DNA of 26,672 nt from a virus, in IMG/VR virus record IMGVR_UViG_3300038701_001932, positions 1 to 26,672 of that record, one strand, 5' to 3'. Both the position numbers and the translations under genes were made by a program. Under the pieces are notes generated by a model that was given only the letters and a program-made list of their open reading frames with translations, made no database searches and was not told the origin of the DNA. The number at the start of each line of letters is the position of its first letter. Position 1 is the first letter of the stretch. Positions 1-5,839 of the stretch are shown here, in pieces.

Positions 1-216
1 GCCATTGTGCTAATCTGTGCTTTATGCCCTTTGTGTTGAGGGGCCACTGGTCTAAGCGGGTCGGGCGGACACCGGGCTTAGGCGACGCCAAACGGCTCAA
101 GTCCTACCCGTGACCGGAATCTGGGTTGTTCCCGGGCCATCCTGATCGGCCAGCACGAGAGACTGGCGCCGGAATCCTAGGTATTCGTAACCGGCACCCA
201 TCCAGAGGAGCAAGGC
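1..216. other. Leader region without a gene
   Basis: No supported reading frame lies upstream of the first gene. The stretch contains a 6-bp inverted repeat, CTAAGC at 52-57 and GCTTAG at 76-81. A GAGGAG ribosome binding site (about 206-210) precedes the ATG at 217. A tRNA-like look at 41-118 was examined and rejected. Any promoter for the first operon may lie here, but no convincing -35/-10 pair was found. Confidence 0.4.
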
Positions 217-516
217 ATGAACAACACCGCTACGATGGAAGTACACGGACACAAGCTCGTTCTTGACGAAGGGGGCCTACAAAGCGTCGCACGGGCTTTG
301 GGCTCGACCCTTGGCGACCCTACTGCTCTGGTGCGTATGGGCTTTGCACGGCTCTCTACGGGCCTTGTAGAGCCTGTTTACCGCTATGGGCTGCATATGA
401 ACCTCAAGACGCCTCTTGTGAGGGTCGAGCGGTTCAGAAGCGGGACGTGGAGGGACCTGTATGTCGGGTCTTTTGAGAAGTTCGTTGAGGAGTACGGACG
501 AGGAGTGGCGGCGTGA
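217..516 (+). CDS. Hypothetical phage protein, 99 aa
   Basis: I do not recognise this protein. It is 99 residues, soluble, with no membrane segment or cysteine motif. A repeated pattern of aromatic and basic residues in the second half (residues about 50-90) suggests a small folded domain. The start is fixed by GAGGAG seven bases before the ATG. Its stop overlaps the start of the DUF3310 gene (GTGA/TGATG), so the two are likely translationally coupled. It is the first of a short plus-strand cluster ending near 1036. Confidence 0.75.
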   Translation: MNNTATMEVHGHKLVLDEGGLQSVARALGSTLGDPTALVRMGFARLSTGLVEPVYRYGLHMNLKTPLVRVERFRSGTWRDLYVGSFEKFVEEYGRGVAA

Positions 517-794
517 TGCACGATGAAGATTTGGATGTGTGCGGGTCTTGGGTCATGGACCCTGATTCCAGGTCGTTCACCGGGCCGGTCGATCCGGTCA
601 ATCATCCTCCGCACTACACGTCGGGCAAGGTGGAGTGCATTGACGCCATCGAGTCCGCGCTATCCGAAGAAGAGTTCAGGGGGTTCTGCCGAGGGAACGC
701 CATGAAGTACGTCTTCAGGGCGGGCAAGAAGGGGGATTTCCAAGAGGACATTCAAAAGGCCGCCTGGTATCTCAACAGAGTCTCGGGGGAGTGA
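513..794 (+). CDS. DUF3310-family protein
   Basis: Residues about 30-90 match the DUF3310 family common in phages: VNHPPHYTSG, then CIDAIE, then NAMKYVFRAGKKG and DIQKAAWYLNR. The family is sometimes annotated as a nucleotide kinase after phage protein SaV, but its biochemical role is not established. The GTG at 513 lies seven bases after GAGGAG and overlaps the upstream stop; the ATG at 516 is an equally possible start. The N-terminal 28 residues are a variable extension. It probably acts in the cytoplasm early in infection, but that is inference from where the family usually sits. Confidence 0.85.
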   Translation: MMHDEDLDVCGSWVMDPDSRSFTGPVDPVNHPPHYTSGKVECIDAIESALSEEEFRGFCRGNAMKYVFRAGKKGDFQEDIQKAAWYLNRVSGE

Positions 795-1036
795 TGTACG
801 CAGAAAACGTGCAAAAAGTTATGCAAGAACAAGGGCAGGAGGCTGCGCTTGAGGAGGCGCTGCTGACGATTACCGATGCGCTGGACCACTGTTGTCTCGG
901 CGTTCGCTCAAGCGACCTGTCAGAGATTGGTGAAGATGTACACGCAATGCTTTTGAAAGTATTTGCGTACATTCAGAAGCAGACTGCCCACGACACCCAA
1001 AAGGCCATGAAATCTCTTTACCGCCGAAAAAGCTGA
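794..1036 (+). CDS. Hypothetical protein, 80 aa
   Basis: This is an unrecognised, acidic, mainly helical 80-residue protein (EEALLTITDALDH, then a KVFAYIQKQ helix). No membrane segment or metal motif is visible. The ATG at 794 shares its A with the upstream TGA; a GTG at 791 is an alternative. A GGGGGAG stretch immediately upstream is the ribosome binding site. It is the last gene before a long inverted repeat that resembles a terminator (1049-1096). Confidence 0.7.
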   Translation: MYAENVQKVMQEQGQEAALEEALLTITDALDHCCLGVRSSDLSEIGEDVHAMLLKVFAYIQKQTAHDTQKAMKSLYRRKS

Positions 1037-1048
1037 TAGAATCCCTCT

Positions 1049-1096
1049 AGCCCCCTTCGTTACTTCCCGCCCGTGGTGGCGTTGGGGGCTTTCTTC
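1049..1096 (+). terminator. Possible rho-independent terminator
   Basis: AGCCCCC at 1049-1055 pairs with GGGGGCT at 1084-1090 and is followed by TTCTTCT. A nested CGCC/GGCG stem lies in the loop. The loop is long, so the call is moderate. It would end the 217-1036 cluster and overlaps the 3' end of the minus-strand gene 1060-1197. Confidence 0.5.
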
Positions 1097-1197
1097 TCCC
1101 GCAGCATCCCCTCTACACAGTTCATGCCGGCCACAAACCCGTCCCGCCATGCGATCCACAGCGTAACCAGCCACAGCACCCCGAAGAAGACCTCCAT
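1060..1197 (-). CDS. Small single-span membrane protein, 45 aa
   Basis: A 45-residue protein on the strand opposite its neighbours. An N-terminal hydrophobic helix (residues about 3-16, FFGVLWLVTLWIAW) is followed by a polar, basic tail. The ATG at 1197 was chosen over upstream in-frame starts because AGGGAGG lies five bases before it. It is divergent from the zinc-protein gene at 1302. Small single-span proteins like this occur widely in phages, and a role in lysis or membrane modification is possible but unproven. A second small antisense membrane gene lies at 4934-5125. Confidence 0.6.
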   Translation of the reverse strand: MEVFFGVLWLVTLWIAWRDGFVAGMNCVEGMLREKKAPNATTGGK

Positions 1198-1231
1198 AGC
1201 AACCTCCCTGTCAGCACTCTCAAATGGTACG

Positions 1232-1277
1232 CCGTTCGTCAGATAGCGCATCATTGAGCCATACCTTGTAGTACGAT
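1232..1277 (+). promoter_or_regulatory. Repeated upstream element with -10-like box, copy 1
   Basis: CCGTTCGTCAGA at 1232-1243 lies exactly 40 bases before TACGAT (1272-1277). The same dodecamer and spacing recur at 1980-2025. TGAGC at 1255-1259 starts 17 bases before the -10-like box. No good -35 is present, so an activator-dependent or phage-specific promoter is inferred. It precedes the gene at 1302. Confidence 0.5.
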
Positions 1278-1301
1278 GGCCTCTCCTTGATGGAGAAATG
1301 A

Positions 1302-1679
1302 ATGTCCAATCTGATTGACCTGACCGGGCAGAAGTTCGGTCGGCTGACTGTTGTGAAACGCGGCCCGTCTACCGAAAAGGGCGAGGCTACGTGGCTCTGC
1401 AAGTGCGAGTGCGGTACGGAGAAGCATGTTCGGGGTCATTGCTTGAGGCGGGGCGACACGAAGTCCTGTGGGTGCCTTGCTAGGGCCAAAAGGCACCACC
1501 GGACGTGCCAGAAGTGCAAGCGATGGTCAGAAGTTTCGGAGTTTGAGACCCCAAGGGCTCGAATCTGCAAGGCGTGCAGGGGGCTTGGCGGAAGAAACCG
1601 AACTCGCAAAGACAAGGTGTCGAAGCCAAAGCCTCAAGAGGACGATCTGGCGCTCAAGATGGCGAGGATGAAATGGTGA
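1302..1679 (+). CDS. Zinc-binding protein, AP2/HNH-associated type, 125 aa
   Basis: The N-terminus (DLTGQKFGRLTVVKR, residues 6-20), then WLCKCECG (31-38) and SCGCL (55-59), is the zinc-binding module usually found at the front of phage AP2/HNH homing endonucleases. Here no AP2 or HNH domain follows. Instead there is a second pair of CxxC knuckles (C69/C72 and C89/C92) and a basic tail ending MKW. A nucleic-acid-binding role is likely. The ATG at 1302 has GGAG six bases upstream. It overlaps the following paralogue by seven bases (ATGGTGA). Confidence 0.75.
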   Translation: MSNLIDLTGQKFGRLTVVKRGPSTEKGEATWLCKCECGTEKHVRGHCLRRGDTKSCGCLARAKRHHRTCQKCKRWSEVSEFETPRARICKACRGLGGRNRTRKDKVSKPKPQEDDLALKMARMKW

Positions 1680-1978
1680 GCAGAGCAAAAGACATGACGG
1701 GGCTCAAGATCGGCAAACTGGCCGTCTTGAAGCGCGTCGAGAACGACAAGAACAGCAAGGCTCAGTGGCTGTGCCAGTGCGAATGCGGAAGGCAGGCTGT
1801 TCGGGCCGGTCGGACGCTTCGACTAGGGCGATCCAGGTCCTGCGGGTGCCTGAAAGGCGGCGGAAGCCAATCCCCAAGCCCCAAAACCCTGAAAACCCGC
1901 GAACAAGACCGGAAAAGGTACGCAGAACGCAAAAAAAAGGCCGATTTGGCCCGAAATCTGGCCTCGATGAAGTGGTAG
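1673..1978 (+). CDS. Second zinc-binding paralogue, 101 aa
   Basis: This is a tandem paralogue of the preceding gene: DMTGLKIGKLAVLKR (7-21), WLCQCECG (32-39) and SCGCL (56-60) line up with the first copy, and both proteins end with a lysine/alanine-rich tail finishing MKW. The second CxxC pair of the first copy is missing; a basic, Ser/Lys-rich linker replaces it. The internal ATG at 1673 overlaps the upstream stop and was preferred to the longer frame. No nuclease domain is present, so DNA or RNA binding is the most that can be inferred. Confidence 0.75.
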   Translation: MVSRAKDMTGLKIGKLAVLKRVENDKNSKAQWLCQCECGRQAVRAGRTLRLGRSRSCGCLKGGGSQSPSPKTLKTREQDRKRYAERKKKADLARNLASMKW

Positions 1979-1979
1979 A

Positions 1980-2025
1980 CCGTTCGTCAGAAAGTCAAAT
2001 GGTCAGCGTGACGAAGTGCTAGACT
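1980..2025 (+). promoter_or_regulatory. Repeated upstream element with -10-like box, copy 2
   Basis: CCGTTCGTCAGA at 1980-1991 begins just after the stop of the zinc-protein gene. TAGACT at 2020-2025 starts exactly 40 bases later, as in copy 1. TCAGC at 2003-2007 again starts 17 bases before the -10-like box. It precedes the gene at 2048, whose ribosome binding site is GAGGAG at 2035-2040. Confidence 0.5.
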
Positions 2026-2047
2026 AGCGTTTTAGAGGAGATTTGTG

Positions 2048-2293
2048 ATGCTTGCGACCGAAATAGAGCCAGTTGTTTACGTTTATCACCGAGACGGCGG
2101 GTGTCGTTACAAAATCAGCATTATTGACAATGCTGGAGTCGAAATTGAGTACGAGGAGGCCAATCACAGTGAGTTTGCGATCACTTGGGAGCGGATTGAA
2201 GGCGCGGGGTTTGGTATTGAGCGCGACGACCTTCAAAACATGATTACCGTGCTGTCTATGTTTGTCGAATGGTTGGGTGTTCAAGATGGCTGA
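2048..2293 (+). CDS. Hypothetical protein, 81 aa
   Basis: Unrecognised 81-residue acidic protein with alternating hydrophobic and charged residues typical of a small beta-rich fold (VVYVYHRDGG, YKISIIDNAG). The ATG at 2048 has GAGGAG seven bases upstream; a GTG one codon earlier is an alternative. It starts a five-gene block (2048-3240) in which each gene overlaps the next, so it is probably the first gene of a coupled operon under the element at 1980-2025. Confidence 0.7.
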   Translation: MLATEIEPVVYVYHRDGGCRYKISIIDNAGVEIEYEEANHSEFAITWERIEGAGFGIERDDLQNMITVLSMFVEWLGVQDG

Positions 2294-2567
2294 CTTGCAT
2301 CCGGCGGGAACGCGAGTGGTTGTTACGTTCACCAATGACGGGACGATGATTGGTCAGACGGGTATCTGCACTGGCGAGTCGTCAACGGGCAATGAGATAA
2401 CCATGCACCCAAGTCGAGGGGTGGGGCGGTCAATCTCCGGCCTGCAAATCGTGGATATGGATAGCGGCGATGGCCTTTGGTTCTTCCCAGCAAACTGGCT
2501 GAGCCCTATCGAAGACCCTGACAAGGAAGACGTGCCAGAAGACAAGAGGGTGGAGGAGCCGGCATGA
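2286..2567 (+). CDS. Hypothetical protein, possible SH3-like fold, 93 aa
   Basis: Unrecognised. The pattern HPAGTRVVVTFTNDG, then glycine-rich turns, then LWFFPANWLSPI (about residues 66-77) resembles the small SH3/KOW-like beta-barrel proteins frequent in phages; this is an inference from pattern only. The C-terminus is strongly acidic. The ATG at 2286 overlaps the upstream stop (ATGGCTGA), and the stop overlaps the next start by ATGA. Confidence 0.7.
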   Translation: MADLHPAGTRVVVTFTNDGTMIGQTGICTGESSTGNEITMHPSRGVGRSISGLQIVDMDSGDGLWFFPANWLSPIEDPDKEDVPEDKRVEEPA

Positions 2568-2935
2568 ACGACGGAACAAAGCGTGTTGAGAAGCTGAGCC
2601 CAGCCGATGTGATTGCCCAGCAAAGTGCAAAGATTGCTGCGCTGCGGGACCGCGTGGAGGAGTTGGAGGCTGGGCTAGAAGCGAGTCTACCAGAACACAA
2701 GGCAGAACTTTCGATCACTCATAACGAACACCGCTCTAGCTACGAATCCGCTGCGGAGTTTCTGGATGCCTGCGCTATTGACGCTGACGAACTCGCGCGA
2801 CCTGACGAGATTGAGCGCATGATCAAGGCGGACAGCATTTGGTGCTTGCAGTGGTATCCGCGCACGCCAATCGGGTTTAACAGAAGGTACGCCGCAACCC
2901 TTGGCGCCCTGCTGGAAAACAAAGAGGCTCCATGA
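2564..2935 (+). CDS. Hypothetical protein with N-terminal coiled coil, 123 aa
   Basis: Unrecognised. Residues about 14-45 form a heptad-like helix (AALRDRVEELEAGLE) likely to dimerise. The C-terminal half is a separate acidic-to-aromatic domain with WCLQWYPRTPIGF. It begins at the ATGA overlapping the preceding stop and ends in an ATGA with the next gene. The coiled-coil segment with its VEELEAGLE heptad also resembles that in the 14645-14971 protein, a common phage design. Confidence 0.7.
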   Translation: MNDGTKRVEKLSPADVIAQQSAKIAALRDRVEELEAGLEASLPEHKAELSITHNEHRSSYESAAEFLDACAIDADELARPDEIERMIKADSIWCLQWYPRTPIGFNRRYAATLGALLENKEAP

Positions 2936-3240
2936 ACATGCGTATCAAGCCGCTTAAGAGCAAATATTACGAGACGGTGATTACCGGAAACGTGGACGGC
3001 AAAGATTTCTGCATTCAAATCAATTCGACCGACTGGGAGCCTAGCGGCCGCGAGCTAGCACTGGCTGGCATCACTCGTGAAGAATGGGACTCAAACATCC
3101 TTGTCGACGACGGCTGGGGCGGGAAGGTTCCGGTTCAGCAATCAGAGTCCGTCATTGATCCGGGCGGGCATTACGAGCGCCAACTAACGCATGACATTGC
3201 TTGCAAGATCATTTCGGCCTTGTCTGGAGAAAGCTCTTAA
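2932..3240 (+). CDS. Hypothetical protein, 102 aa
   Basis: Unrecognised 102-residue protein. It has a beta-strand-rich N-terminus (KYYETVITGNVDGKDFCIQI) and an acidic middle with EEWDSNILVDDGWGG. No membrane segment is present. It is the last gene of the coupled 2048-3240 block, entered through ATGA. A perfect TATAAT box lies about ten bases after its stop, suggesting a new transcription unit begins next. Confidence 0.7.
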   Translation: MNMRIKPLKSKYYETVITGNVDGKDFCIQINSTDWEPSGRELALAGITREEWDSNILVDDGWGGKVPVQQSESVIDPGGHYERQLTHDIACKIISALSGESS

Positions 3241-3250
3241 AAGCCGTCCA

Positions 3251-3256
3251 TATAAT
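3251..3256 (+). promoter_or_regulatory. Consensus -10 box TATAAT
   Basis: A perfect TATAAT lies 31 bases before the ATG of the lipoprotein gene, in the only gap of that neighbourhood. No TTGACA-like box occurs at 16-18 bases upstream. It may be a promoter needing an activator; the call rests on the -10 box and position only. Confidence 0.35.
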
Positions 3257-3287
3257 TTGAAAAAGGAAACATAGCGAGGGGCATCGA

Positions 3288-3644
3288 ATGGATACGATGA
3301 AATCAGCAGTGCTTGCAGTGACGTTGGTGGTGTCAGGGTGTTCTTCCATGCCGGAAGACCCTTTGTACTACACCATGCAGGCGACTCGTGCGGTTGATAT
3401 GTGTACGACCCTCGGGGTTGCTGACAATCCTTCGTTGAAAGAAACCAACCCGATACTTGGCGAAAGCCCGTCTGACGGAGAAGTGGTGCTGTTTGGGCTG
3501 GCGGGGATGGCTGTTCAGCATTGGGCGTACAAGAAGTTCGAGGAATCGGGGAGTAATTCGCACAAATGGTTTGCCGGGGCGATGACGCTATTCAATGGGG
3601 CGATTATTGCCAACAACTACAAGGCTGGCGCCAAGTGCCCGTGA
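3288..3644 (+). CDS. Phage lipoprotein, 118 aa
   Basis: The N-terminus is a lipoprotein signal: MDTMKSAVLAVTLVVSGC, with the lipobox VSGC and the acylated cysteine at residue 18. The mature part has a short conserved-looking ETNPILG stretch and a hydrophobic segment around residues 68-80 (VVLFGLAGMAV), so it may also cross or lie on the membrane. It would be exported and anchored in the cell envelope. Possible roles are outer-membrane spanin, superinfection exclusion or surface modification; no lysis neighbours support a choice. GAGGGG six bases upstream supports the ATG at 3288; M4 is an alternative start. Confidence 0.75.
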   Translation: MDTMKSAVLAVTLVVSGCSSMPEDPLYYTMQATRAVDMCTTLGVADNPSLKETNPILGESPSDGEVVLFGLAGMAVQHWAYKKFEESGSNSHKWFAGAMTLFNGAIIANNYKAGAKCP

Positions 3645-3808
3645 TTCCACAAATCAGGATTCAGGGCATGTGCTATCAGCGGGGCTGGAGGTTTGTTCTA
3701 AGTCAGCCTCGAAAGTACGCACGACGTAACTACCGTGGAATTGATTTGGTCTATCCGTCCATCTGGACGAACAAGAGGAGGAAGCGTGGACAACACCGAG
3801 CGGAATGA
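3641..3808 (+). CDS. Small basic hypothetical protein, 55 aa
   Basis: A 55-residue frame begins with a GTG that overlaps the lipoprotein stop (GTGA) and runs into the start of the next gene. The product is strongly basic (RKYARR, NKRRKRGQ), with aromatic residues and no membrane segment. The GTGA overlap is the same arrangement used by other coupled genes here, but there is no clear own ribosome binding site and no family is recognised, so the call is tentative. A nucleic-acid-binding role is possible from charge alone. Confidence 0.4.
   Translation: MIPQIRIQGMCYQRGWRFVLSQPRKYARRNYRGIDLVYPSIWTNKRRKRGQHRAE
3756..3769 (+). promoter_or_regulatory. Small hairpin before a GTG-start gene
   Basis: CGTCC (3756-3760) and GGACG (3765-3769) form a 5-bp stem with a 4-base loop, six bases before the AGGAGG ribosome binding site of the gene at 3786. 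It could influence translation of that gene. Confidence 0.25.
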
Positions 3809-4289
3809 ATATCTGGCCGACGAGTACCGAAAGGGTCGGACACTGGAGGAGCTTGGGCGAGAAGTCGGCATCTCTCGTGAGCGGGTCAGGCAGATCGTCG
3901 CTCAATTCGGGGCCAGTCGTCATGCAGGCGGCGCCTCAAAGCGTTCAGAGGACCGCAAGAAGAAGATTGAGTCCGAGCGCGACCAGCGATACCTCAAGAA
4001 GTACGGACTGACCCGTCAGGAGTACGTGGAGGCCCGTGACGCGGGCTATCAGAAAGCATGGGCGGACCAGAAGCGCAACGCACAGCGCCGAAATATCGGG
4101 TGGCACTTAACCCTAAAAGGGTTCATCGAAGTGTGGGAGGGGAAGTTTCACCTTCGAGGCAAGCGGCGGGATGCACTGGTGATGACCCGAATCGACCTGG
4201 ACCAACCCTTCACCAAGGACAACGTGAAGATTGTCACGCTGGCAGAGTCCGCACGACAGAACATCAACCGAATGCACAACAATGACTAA
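3786..4289 (+). CDS. HTH protein with HNH-like C-terminal phage domain, 167 aa
   Basis: Residues 18-40 (RTLEELGREVGISRERVRQI) form a sigma-70 region-4-like helix-turn-helix. A basic linker follows, and then residues about 97-160 contain NIGWHLTL, W117, VMTRID and PFTKDNVKIVT. That pattern matches a phage domain often annotated as HNH-type or homing endonuclease-like, in which a polar NVKIVT strand follows a conserved arginine/aspartate block. The combination suggests a DNA-binding, possibly mobile, protein; catalysis cannot be shown. The GTG at 3786, four bases after AGGAGGA, was preferred over the longer frame. Confidence 0.7.
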   Translation: MDNTERNEYLADEYRKGRTLEELGREVGISRERVRQIVAQFGASRHAGGASKRSEDRKKKIESERDQRYLKKYGLTRQEYVEARDAGYQKAWADQKRNAQRRNIGWHLTLKGFIEVWEGKFHLRGKRRDALVMTRIDLDQPFTKDNVKIVTLAESARQNINRMHNND

Positions 4290-4330
4290 GTGACTAATGG
4301 ATTCTGGTGTAGTTGTTTTGGAGCAAGGCG

Positions 4331-4552
4331 ATGAGGCGTATTGGCGACGATGTGATGGTAAATGTCAAGATTTTCACGACGCGCAGGATGACGCTTACAG
4401 AGGCGTCAGAATTTATGGTCAAAATGAAACATACGGCCGGATGGTCGATCCCGGCCGAGCCAAAAGATGGGGAGACCTACGAGGTGTTGCGAACTAAGGA
4501 CCCCTCTGGCGATACGGTCACAAAGGCTCGAATCACCACAGAACGGCACTGA
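4331..4552 (+). CDS. Hypothetical protein, 73 aa
   Basis: Unrecognised 73-residue basic protein with a beta-like N-terminus (VMVNVKIFTTRRM) and a short helix (TLTEASEFMVKM). The ATG at 4331 has GGAG seven bases upstream; a TTG at 4313 and an ATG at 4355 are alternatives. It follows a duplicated TGACTAA sequence (4283-4289 and 4291-4297) at the end of the preceding gene and lies two bases before the zinc-ribbon gene. Confidence 0.6.
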   Translation: MRRIGDDVMVNVKIFTTRRMTLTEASEFMVKMKHTAGWSIPAEPKDGETYEVLRTKDPSGDTVTKARITTERH

Positions 4553-4554
4553 CC

Positions 4555-4854
4555 ATGACTGTTATTGATTTTGAGTCTGCCAAGGAATCGCGCCAGCCTC
4601 ACCTCGAAGGTGAAGCGTTGTGCGATGCGTGCGGGCATGAGTATCGTGTTGTCGCGCCGGTCGGCGTCAAGATGCCGATGGAGTGCTCCAAGTGTGGCGA
4701 GAAAGCAACACACCTAAAGTTCTTGGTTCAGCGGACGCCAGTGTGGGCTTGCAATAACTGCGGATGCGATCTTGTCAGAGTGGCGCCACAAGGCCCGTAT
4801 TGCGCTCGATGCGGGCAATGGTTCGACCCCGCAGAGATGTTCCCTAACTTCTAG
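4555..4854 (+). CDS. Double zinc-ribbon protein, 99 aa
   Basis: Two zinc-binding CxxC pairs per ribbon are clear: CDAC (23-26) with CSKC (44-47), then CNNCGCD (61-67) with CARC (78-81). A short leader (MTVIDFESAKESR) precedes them. Such small ribbon proteins typically bind nucleic acid or act as adaptors of transcription, but the target is unknown. The ATG at 4555 follows the upstream stop by two bases. It is the last plus-strand gene before the long non-coding region. Confidence 0.75.
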   Translation: MTVIDFESAKESRQPHLEGEALCDACGHEYRVVAPVGVKMPMECSKCGEKATHLKFLVQRTPVWACNNCGCDLVRVAPQGPYCARCGQWFDPAEMFPNF

Positions 4855-4862
4855 CCGCGTTG

Positions 4863-4868
4863 TACAAT
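4863..4868 (+). promoter_or_regulatory. -10-like TACAAT box, upstream of minus-strand gene region
   Basis: GTACAATGA at 4862-4870 is identical to sites at 20602 and 21225, and TTCCCT stands 17 bases before it. The downstream transcript would run antisense to the membrane gene at 4934-5125 and meet a hairpin at 4901-4931. No gene follows on this strand for nearly 700 bases. Confidence 0.3.
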
Positions 4869-4900
4869 GAGCGTGTCTGGGGAAAGGCGTGCGTAGCAAA

Positions 4901-4931
4901 ATGGAGGCCGGCGTCAAAACCGGCCATCCAT
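4901..4931 (-). terminator. Terminator of the small minus-strand membrane gene
   Basis: ATGGA+GGCCGG (4901-4911) pairs with CCGGCC+TCCAT (4920-4931, one bulged A). Read on the minus strand, the hairpin is followed by TTTT, as expected for a rho-independent terminator just after the stop of the gene at 4934-5125. The plus strand lacks a T run. Confidence 0.6.
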
Positions 4932-4933
4932 CC

Positions 4934-5125
4934 TCAAAGCTCGATCACGACCGCCCGGTCAACACACAACATCCCGCCCCGACCCTCCACCGCATAACCA
5001 CCCCTCTCCTCACACACCTCTGCAAACGCAAACCGCTCAACGGACTCCTCATACCGCTTGTAGCAAAGCGCGCCCAAAGAACCCATCACCAGACCAACAA
5101 CACCAAACGCAATCACATCACGCAT
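4934..5125 (-). CDS. Small single-span membrane protein, 63 aa
   Basis: Lone minus-strand gene encoding a 63-residue protein: a hydrophobic N-terminal helix (IAFGVVGLVMGSLGALC, residues 4-20), a charged linker (KRYEESVERF) and a cysteine-containing, glycine-rich tail (residues 34-63; CEERGG, GGMLC) that would lie on the far side of the membrane. GAGGAGGT five bases before the ATG at 5125 fixes the start over a longer frame. A T-tailed hairpin follows its stop. Function unknown; signal-anchor proteins of this size occur among phage lysis and exclusion proteins. Confidence 0.65.
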   Translation of the reverse strand: MRDVIAFGVVGLVMGSLGALCYKRYEESVERFAFAEVCEERGGYAVEGRGGMLCVDRAVVIEL

Positions 5126-5428
5126 CACACACCTCCTCAGCAAACAAACACCACAAGTGTAACCGTGACGCCCAACAACTTCTCATATTTTTTTCAGCTA
5201 CCCGACAAACGGCTTTGTGGGTGGAAAATTGATCCTTGAGGGCAGGGGTTAGTAACCACATCCCCCCGGGACTCCAACTCCTCACAGCCCCTCCCCTGCC
5301 CCTCGACGGCCCTGGAGCTGCCGCGCACGGGACTCCCGATCCGCTGTAGCCTCACAGTGAGCGCAGGAGAGGCGTTAAGGGTCAGGGGAATGCGCGAGTA
5401 CAGGGTCAGGCTAACGGCCCCCAGAGAG

Positions 5429-5458
5429 CCATACAGGAGCTTTCAGGGCACTGTATGG
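5429..5458. repeat. 8-bp inverted repeat with 14-base spacer
   Basis: CCATACAG at 5429-5436 and CTGTATGG at 5451-5458 are perfect reverse complements. The arms do not extend. No T run follows, so it is more like a protein-binding site or RNA hairpin than a terminator. Confidence 0.5.
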
Positions 5459-5495
5459 ATATCAGTACCGTTTGTCGGGTGAATGTGGATTCTTG

Positions 5496-5517
5496 TTGCA
5501 CGGGAGCACGAACGTAG
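5496..5517 (+). promoter_or_regulatory. TTGCAC-CACGAAC element, copy 1
   Basis: TTGCAC (5496-5501) and CACGAAC (5507-5513) followed by GTAG lie 69 bases before the ATG at 5565. The same two blocks with the same spacing occur at 7595-7612, 70 bases before the ATG at 7665. The matching positions suggest a shared promoter or leader motif. Confidence 0.45.
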
Positions 5518-5531
5518 TAAGGTGTACTCAT

Positions 5532-5546
5532 GCAGCGACGTGCTGC
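5532..5546 (+). promoter_or_regulatory. Small hairpin in the 5' leader
   Basis: GCAGC (5532-5536) and GCTGC (5542-5546) form a 5-bp stem with a GACGT loop, just upstream of the GAGGAGG ribosome binding site of the gene at 5565. Confidence 0.3.
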
Positions 5547-5564
5547 GATTGAGGAGGAAGCACC

Positions 5565-5768
5565 ATGTATCAAGTCACGTTCTACGGTTCGTTCTACCCG
5601 AGAGGGTCGGCAGTACCGCGCGAGGTTGTCGCGGACATTCGCACAGTCGAGACGCGCGAGGATGCGCGCCTACTCGCTAACGCGATGAACTGGACCATCG
5701 GGCACGCGCTCAGGATGGAAGGCGGCGCGCCCGTTGAGGACGTTTCGGCAGACTGGAAGGCTTCCTGA
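5565..5768 (+). CDS. Hypothetical protein, 67 aa
   Basis: Unrecognised 67-residue protein with a beta-strand N-terminus (MYQVTFYGSFYPRG) and one central helix (REDARLLANAMNW). It resembles in style the other short MYT/MYQ-starting genes at 6935, 9299 and 9554, with an aromatic first strand followed by a basic helix. GAGGAGG seven bases before the ATG fixes the start. It lies upstream of the clamp-like gene with a 71-base gap and may share its transcript. Confidence 0.7.
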   Translation: MYQVTFYGSFYPRGSAVPREVVADIRTVETREDARLLANAMNWTIGHALRMEGGAPVEDVSADWKAS

Positions 5769-5839
5769 CAGCCCCCAGGCTCGGGCGTCTCACGGGGCGC
5801 CCTTGCGTGCGGATTGCACGGAATGAGGAGATAGAGACG

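Larger units (their letters stand above)
5126..5564. other. Structured non-coding region
   Basis: About 440 bases without a supported gene. It contains a 9-bp inverted repeat GGGCAGGGG (5240-5248) and CCCCTGCCC (5293-5301), an 8-bp inverted repeat CCATACAG (5429-5436) and CTGTATGG (5451-5458), and a direct repeat AGGGTCAGG (5378-5386 and 5402-5410). It also holds the TTGCAC/CACGAAC element before the gene at 5565. Frames here lack ribosome binding sites. An origin or regulatory region is possible. Confidence 0.5.

Noticed and set aside
41-118. tRNA-like stretch with a CGGCTCAAGTCCTACCC T-arm look
   Set aside because: The putative acceptor arms (GGGCCAC and GTGACCG) pair imperfectly, the D-loop would be too long, and no proper anticodon or T stem forms.
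1037-1042. TAGAAT as a -10 box
   Set aside because: It lies immediately after a gene and before a terminator-like repeat, with no -35 and no gene to drive.
4863-4931. Small RNA starting at the TACAAT box at 4863
   Set aside because: The following hairpin lacks a T run on this strand, so no defined 3' end; kept only as a -10-like site.
4889-5239. 116-codon plus-strand frame opposite the membrane gene
   Set aside because: Pro/Thr/His-rich product is the mirror of the G/T-rich coding strand; the minus-strand frame has the good ribosome binding site and terminator.
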